Part shown: positions 59,748 through 64,000 of the stretch, in pieces
How the letters are laid out: every line of letters starts with the position of its first letter
How positions within the stretch are numbered: position 1 is the first letter of the stretch
Origin: Pseudomonas oryzae
GTDB taxonomy: Bacteria > Pseudomonadota > Gammaproteobacteria > Pseudomonadales > Pseudomonadaceae
Length of the DNA stretch: 64,000 nt
Reading direction: 5' to 3'
Assembly (NCBI RefSeq): GCF_900104805.1
Contig: NZ_LT629751.1
Location: 2,461,001-2,525,000 of the forward strand
The notes under the pieces: generated by a model
The model's database searches: none
What the model saw: only the letters and a program-made list of their open reading frames with translations
Told to the model about the DNA's origin: nothing
Program-made: the position numbers and the translations under genes

Positions 59748-62422
59748 CCGTTCGCGCCAAGATCTGGGACATCCACGGCGGCATCCATCCGCCGGAGCGC
59801 AAGGAGCTGTCCAACCGCACGCCGATCCAGCCGGCACCGCTGCCCAGGCAGCTGATCCTGCCGCTGAGCCAGCACATCGGCGCTCCGGCCGAGCCCTGCG
59901 TGGCGGTCGGCGAGCGCGTGCTCAAGGGCCAGCTGATCGCCACCGGCCCCACCTTCGTCAGCGCGGCCGTGCATGCACCGACCTCCGGCACCGTGACCTT
60001 CATCGGCCCGCAGCCCTATCCGCACGCCTCCGGCATGCTCGCCCCGGCCATCGTCATCGACACCGACGGTCTCGACCAGTGGTGCGAACTTGCGCCCTGC
60101 GCCGACTTCCGTGCCCTCGAGCCCGCAGCGCTGCTGGCGAAGATCCGCGACGCCGGCATCAACGGCCTGGGCGGCGCCGGCTTCCCCACCGCGGTCAAGC
60201 TCACCGCCAGGCCGCAGCAGAAGATCCACACCCTGGTGATCAACGGCACCGAGTGCGAGCCATACATCACCGCCGACGATCTGCTGATGCGCGAGAAGGC
60301 TGCCGAACTGGTGGTCGGCATCGACATCCTGGTCCAGCTGATCCAGCCGGACGAGGTGCTGATCGGCATCGAGGACAACAAGCCCGAGGCCATCGCCGCG
60401 GTGCGCGCCGCGCTCAGCGAGCGCAGCTATCAGGTACGGGTGTTCCCCACCAAGTACCCGTCCGGTGGCGAGAAGCAGCTGATCCAGATCCTCACCGGCC
60501 GCGAGGTGCCCTCCGGCGGCCTGCCGGCGGACATCGGCATCCTCTGCCAGAACGTCGGCACCGCCGTGGCCATCCACGATGCCGTGGTGCTCGGCCGGCC
60601 GCTGATCTCGCGGGTCACCACCCTGACCGGCGAGGCGCTGGCCAGGCCGATGAACGTCGAGGCGCTGATCGGCACCCCGGTCAGCGAGCTGCTGGCCTTC
60701 GCCGGCCTCGACCAGACCAGGCTGGAGCGCCTGATCATGGGCGGGCCGATGATGGGCTTCACCCTGCCCACGCTCGACGTGCCGCTGATCAAGACCACCA
60801 ACTGCCTGCTGGCACCGACCCGCCAGGAGCTGCCGCCGCCGCCGCCGGCGATGCCGTGCATCCGCTGCGGCGAATGTGCCCTGGCCTGCCCGGCCAGCCT
60901 GCTGCCGCAGCAGCTGCACTTCTTCGCCCTCGGCCAGGAGCACGAGCAGCTCAAGGCGCACAACCTGTTCGACTGCATCGAGTGCGGTGCCTGCGCCTAC
61001 GTCTGCCCGTCGAGCATCCCGCTGGTGCAGTACTACCGGGTCGCCAAGGCGGAAATCCGCGAACTGGAGCAGAAGCAGCAGAAGGCCGAGCACTCCAAGC
61101 AGCGCTTCGAGCTGCGCCAGGAGCGCCTGCGCCGCGAGGAAGAACGCAAGGAAGAGGAACGCCGCGCCCGCGCCGAGAAGGCCGCACGCGCCAAGGCGGC
61201 GCAGGCCGAAGCCGCCGCCGCCCCGGTCGCGAGCGCCGCACCGGCGGTGAACGAGGAACTCAAGCGCCTGAAGATCGAGGCCAGCATGGCCCAGGTGGCG
61301 CTGAAGAAGGCCGAGAAGCAGCTGGCCCAGCACGACACCCCCGAACTGCACGCCCAGGTCGCCGAGCTGCGCAGCGCACTGGAAACCGCACAGAAGGCCC
61401 TCGCCGAAGCCCAGGCCGCCGCCCCGGCCGCAGCGCCAGCCCCCGCCGCCAAGCCGGCCGGCGACGAAGCGCTGAAGAAGGCCAAGATCGAGGCCGCCAT
61501 GCTCAAGGCGCAGATCCGCAAGCTGGAGAAGGTCGAGGCGCCAGACGACGCCCAACAGGCCGAGCTGGCCAAGCTGCGCGAGCAGCTCGCCGCCGCCGAC
61601 CAGGCCCTGGCCGCCGCCGAAAGCAGCGCCGCCGCACCCGCCGCCAAGCCGGCCGGCGACGAGGCGCTGAAGAAGGCCAAGATCGAGGCCGCCATGCTCA
61701 AGGCGCAGATCCGCAAGCTGGAGAAGGTCGAGGCGCCGAGCGACGAACAGCAGGCCGAGCTGGCCAGGCTGCGCGAGCAGCTCGCCGCCGCCGACCAGGC
61801 CCTGGCCGCCGCCGAAAGCAGCGCCGCCGCACCCGCCGCCAAGCCGGCCGGCGACGAGGCGCTGAAGAAGGCCAAGATCGAGGCCGCCATGCTCAAGGCG
61901 CAGATCCGCAAGCTGGAGAAGGTCGAGGCGCCAGACGACGCCCAACAGGCCGAGCTGGCCAGGCTGCGCGAGCAGCTCGCCGCCGCCGACCAGGCCCTGG
62001 CCGCCCTGGAGCAGCCGGCCGCCTCGGCGCCGGCCGAATCTGCAGCACCGGCCAAGGCCGAGATCGACCCGCTGAAGAAGGCCAAGGTCGAACTGGCGAT
62101 GAAGCGCGCCGAACTGAAGAAGGCCGAGAAGGCCGGCGCCGACGAGGCCGAGCTGGCGAAGTTGCGCGAGGCCCTGGCGGGCGCCGAGCAGGCCCTGCAC
62201 GCCGCCGAGGACGCTTCCAGCAAGCCGGCGCCGGAGCTGGTGCGCACCGACAAGCGCCCCATCGACGAGACCACCCGTGCGCTGAAGACCGAAGTGGCCT
62301 TCGCCCGCGCCGACCTGCGCAAGCTGGAGCGTGACGAGAACGCCGACCCGGCGGCGCTGGACGCCGCCCGCGCGCGCCTGGCCGAGGCTGAAGGCAAGCT
62401 GGCTGAGCAGCAGAGCACATGA
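59744..62422 (+). CDS. rsxC: RsxC/RnfC, NADH-binding subunit with extended repeat tail
   Basis: 892 residues. The N-terminal two thirds is the Complex I 51-kDa-like core ([28 protein letters not shown] for FMN/NADH), and a ferredoxin-type pair ([29 protein letters not shown]) lies near 370-425. After that come a charged helical region and three near-identical 65-residue Lys/Ala/Glu repeats, then a fourth weaker one. The tail is about 450 residues, longer than in many species. It should form an elongated helical arm of unknown purpose. Confidence 0.95.
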   Translation: MTVRAKIWDIHGGIHPPERKELSNRTPIQPAPLPRQLILPLSQHIGAPAEPCVAVGERVLKGQLIATGPTFVSAAVHAPTSGTVTFIGPQPYPHASGMLAPAIVIDTDGLDQWCELAPCADFRALEPAALLAKIRDAGINGLGGAGFPTAVKLTARPQQKIHTLVINGTECEPYITADDLLMREKAAELVVGIDILVQLIQPDEVLIGIEDNKPEAIAAVRAALSERSYQVRVFPTKYPSGGEKQLIQILTGREVPSGGLPADIGILCQNVGTAVAIHDAVVLGRPLISRVTTLTGEALARPMNVEALIGTPVSELLAFAGLDQTRLERLIMGGPMMGFTLPTLDVPLIKTTNCLLAPTRQELPPPPPAMPCIRCGECALACPASLLPQQLHFFALGQEHEQLKAHNLFDCIECGACAYVCPSSIPLVQYYRVAKAEIRELEQKQQKAEHSKQRFELRQERLRREEERKEEERRARAEKAARAKAAQAEAAAAPVASAAPAVNEELKRLKIEASMAQVALKKAEKQLAQHDTPELHAQVAELRSALETAQKALAEAQAAAPAAAPAPAAKPAGDEALKKAKIEAAMLKAQIRKLEKVEAPDDAQQAELAKLREQLAAADQALAAAESSAAAPAAKPAGDEALKKAKIEAAMLKAQIRKLEKVEAPSDEQQAELARLREQLAAADQALAAAESSAAAPAAKPAGDEALKKAKIEAAMLKAQIRKLEKVEAPDDAQQAELARLREQLAAADQALAALEQPAASAPAESAAPAKAEIDPLKKAKVELAMKRAELKKAEKAGADEAELAKLREALAGAEQALHAAEDASSKPAPELVRTDKRPIDETTRALKTEVAFARADLRKLERDENADPAALDAARARLAEAEGKLAEQQST
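61451..62030 (+). repeat. Three 195-bp in-frame repeats in rsxC
   Basis: Starts at 61451, 61646 and 61841 (exact 195-base spacing, 65 codons) with AAGCCGGCCGGCGACGA and the following GCGCTGAAGAAGGCCAAGAT. The units encode [20 protein letters not shown] and a following [19 protein letters not shown] identity is very high, so the copies are recent or converted. Confidence 0.9.
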
Positions 62423-62424
62423 CC

Positions 62425-62539
62425 GTAGGGTGGGTTAGGCCAAAGGCCGTGACCCACCACCCGGCCGCAAGGTCGGCCAGGATGTGCCGGCTCTTGCCGG
62501 CATTGGTGGGTCACGCCGCAGGCGGCTGACCCACCCTAC
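62425..62539. repeat. REP-D pair between rsxC and rsxD
   Basis: GTAGGGTGGGTTAGGCC...GTGACCCACC at 62425-62458 and, inverted, GGTGGGTCACGCCGCAGGCG...CCACCCTAC at 62505-62539. It is a fourth hairpin type with the same GTAG edge. It sits inside the rsx operon, in the only sizeable gap between its genes. Confidence 0.9.
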
Positions 62540-62614
62540 GCAACCCAGATCATCGCCGGCCGCAGCCGGCTGGTGGAGGGCAACCTCCCCATGCGCACAG
62601 ACAACGGAGCATCA

Positions 62615-63670
62615 ATGGCACTGCCCCGCATCACCTCGCCCCACGCCACGGGCCACAACCGCACCCAGCGGGTCATGCAGCTGGTGCTGCTGGCGACCGT
62701 GCCCGGCATCCTGCTGCTGACCTGGCTGTATGGTTTCGGCACCCTGATCAACCTGTGCTGGGCCAGCGCCGTCGCCCTCGGCTGCGAGGCGGCGGTGCTG
62801 CGCCTGCGCCAGCGCCCGGTGGCCTTCTTCCTGCGCGACTACAGCGCGGTGCTCACCGCCGTGCTGCTGGCCCTGGCCCTGCCGCCCTACTCGCCCTGGT
62901 GGCTGACCCTGGTGGCCACCGCCTTCGCCATCGTGTTCGGCAAGCAGCTGTTCGGCGGCCTCGGCCAGAACCCGTTCAACCCGGCGATGCTCGGCTACGT
63001 GGTGGCGCTGATCTCCTTCCCGGTGGAGATGACCAGCTGGCCGGCGCCGCGCGGCTTCGAGGCGGTCACCCCGACCCTCGGCCTGGTCGAGGGCCTGCAG
63101 CGCATCCTCGGCCTCACCGCCGGCCTGCCGGACGCCTGGACCCAGGCCACCGCGCTGGACGCGCTCAAGGTCAACAAGAGCCTGACCATGGCCGAGCTGT
63201 GGGCCGGCAACCCCGCCTTCGGCAACTTCGGCGGCTACGGCAGCGAGGCCGTCAACCTGGCGTTCCTCGCCGGCGGCCTGTTCCTGCTGTACAAGCGCGT
63301 GTTCACCTGGCATGCCCCGCTCGGCATGCTCGCCGCCCTGGCGCTGATGAGCCTGCTGTTCTGGAACGGCTCGGGCTCCGACTCCAATGGCTCGCCGCTG
63401 TTCCACCTGCTCACCGGCGCGACCATGCTCGGCGCCTTCTTCATCGTCACCGATCCGGTATCAGGCGCCACCAGCGTGCTCGGCCGGCTGATCTTCGGCG
63501 CCGGCGTCGGCATGCTGGCCTACGTGATCCGCGCCTGGGGCGGCTATCCGGACGGCGTGGCCTTCGCCGTGCTGCTGATGAACCTGGCCGCGCCGACCAT
63601 CGACTACTACACCCGTCCGCGCACCTACGGCCACCGCAAGCCGGAACGCGGCTTCAAGCTGGGAGACTGA
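62615..63670 (+). CDS. rsxD: RsxD/RnfD, FMN-bearing membrane subunit
   Basis: 351 residues, nine to ten helices. The covalent-FMN threonine lies in [12 protein letters not shown] (SGAT) near 285-296. Other hallmarks are [21 protein letters not shown] and [23 protein letters not shown] 62615 is chosen with GGAG 5 bases upstream and the [13 protein letters not shown] start. It should carry the transmembrane FMN path with RsxG and couple to ion movement. Confidence 0.95.
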   Translation: MALPRITSPHATGHNRTQRVMQLVLLATVPGILLLTWLYGFGTLINLCWASAVALGCEAAVLRLRQRPVAFFLRDYSAVLTAVLLALALPPYSPWWLTLVATAFAIVFGKQLFGGLGQNPFNPAMLGYVVALISFPVEMTSWPAPRGFEAVTPTLGLVEGLQRILGLTAGLPDAWTQATALDALKVNKSLTMAELWAGNPAFGNFGGYGSEAVNLAFLAGGLFLLYKRVFTWHAPLGMLAALALMSLLFWNGSGSDSNGSPLFHLLTGATMLGAFFIVTDPVSGATSVLGRLIFGAGVGMLAYVIRAWGGYPDGVAFAVLLMNLAAPTIDYYTRPRTYGHRKPERGFKLGD

Positions 63671-63674
63671 GGAC

Positions 63675-64000
63675 ATGCTGCCGGAAATGCCGCGTTCGAT
63701 GCTGAGGAACGCCCTGATCCTCGGCCTGTTCGCCGTCGCCACCGTCGGCGTGGTGGCTATCACCCAGCAGGGTACCGCCACGCGTATCGAGCAGGCCGAG
63801 CGCGAGGCCCAGGTGCGCGCGCTGGCCGAGATCCTCCCCGCCGAAAGCTACGACAACCACCTGCTGGACAACCGCCTGCAGCTCGCCGATCCGCTGCTTG
63901 GCAGCGCCGGTCCGCTGCCGGCCTACCTGGCGCTCAAGGGCGGCCAGCCGAGCGCCGTCATCCTCCAGGCCATCGCCCCGGACGGCTACAGCGGCAGCAT
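63675..64000 (+). CDS. rsxG: RsxG/RnfG, 3'-truncated by window edge
   Basis: The first 108 codons are present: [20 protein letters not shown] gives the single N-terminal anchor, then the periplasmic FMN domain begins. The covalent-FMN threonine lies beyond the window. Start ATG 63675 follows the rsxD stop by 4 bases. Confidence 0.9.
   Translation, partial: MLPEMPRSMLRNALILGLFAVATVGVVAITQQGTATRIEQAEREAQVRALAEILPAESYDNHLLDNRLQLADPLLGSAGPLPAYLALKGGQPSAVILQAIAPDGYSGS

Noticed and set aside
61451-62030. CRISPR-like spaced repeats
   Set aside because: The repeats are 195 bases, contiguous and in frame in rsxC; there are no unique spacers.
59492-62200. A 902-codon open frame antisense to rsxBC
   Set aside because: Produced by GC-rich codon bias and by the rsxC repeats; no ribosome site and no recognisable domain.

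Overview
The window is high-GC gammaproteobacterial DNA, almost certainly from the genus Pseudomonas or a close relative. The evidence is the dcd-apbC-metG-rsxABCDG order, a QuiP-type acylase, a DUF1145/DinG/OmpA/YchJ neighbourhood, a CrcZ-family RNA with a sigma-54 promoter, and REP palindromes that begin with GTAG. Species cannot be fixed from the window alone.

Positions 1-9862 are a foreign, visibly AT-richer island. It starts with the end of a coiled-coil protein (possibly a TnpT/KfrA-like DNA-binding protein) and a convergent unknown gene. Next comes a Tn7/Tn5053-like transposition operon: a TnsA-like nuclease candidate, a DDE transposase (TniA/TnsB), an AAA+ ATPase (TniB/TnsC) and an 874-residue TniQ/TnsD-like targeting protein with several tandem helix-turn-helix units. 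An AAA/STAND-like ATPase of unknown role follows. Composition changes exactly at the end of that gene, where a repeat field begins.

Positions 9863-12900 are a dense REP/BIME field holding three copies of a REP-associated tyrosine transposase (one truncated, one apparently intact, one with a 7-residue deletion) and a trapped small membrane-protein gene. From 13000 on the sequence is ordinary chromosome: a methyltransferase, an FmdB-like protein, a sterol-desaturase-type hydroxylase, ecotin, an EVE protein, a polyamine-binding protein, a CrcZ/Y/X-like RNA, a CAP protein, RlhA and a large VCBS/RTX adhesin (to 26170).

Positions 26900-35800 carry PpiC, ZapA and a ZapB-like protein, a YebC-family factor, several small conserved proteins, a patatin-like lipase, and a four-gene unit of a Ras-like GTPase with two roadblock proteins. 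Positions 35860-36446 hold a decayed YefM-YoeB locus whose toxin gene runs into a two-repeat relic of a type I-C CRISPR array. Positions 36539-52744 contain a serine hydrolase, DinG, an OmpA-like lipoprotein, two SEC-C proteins, QuiP, an MbfA-type iron transporter, a GlxA/OsmC divergent pair, an erythromycin-esterase-like protein, an AI-2E family transporter and Dcd.

Positions 52981-64000 carry ApbC, MetG, a DUF1190/glutathionylspermidine-synthase-like/DUF350 operon, and the Rsx/Rnf electron-transport operon as far as the first part of rsxG. RsxC has three almost identical 65-residue repeats. A REP pair sits between rsxC and rsxD. Four REP hairpin types across the window share the same GTAGGGTG/CACCCTAC edge, which suggests one mobilising system.
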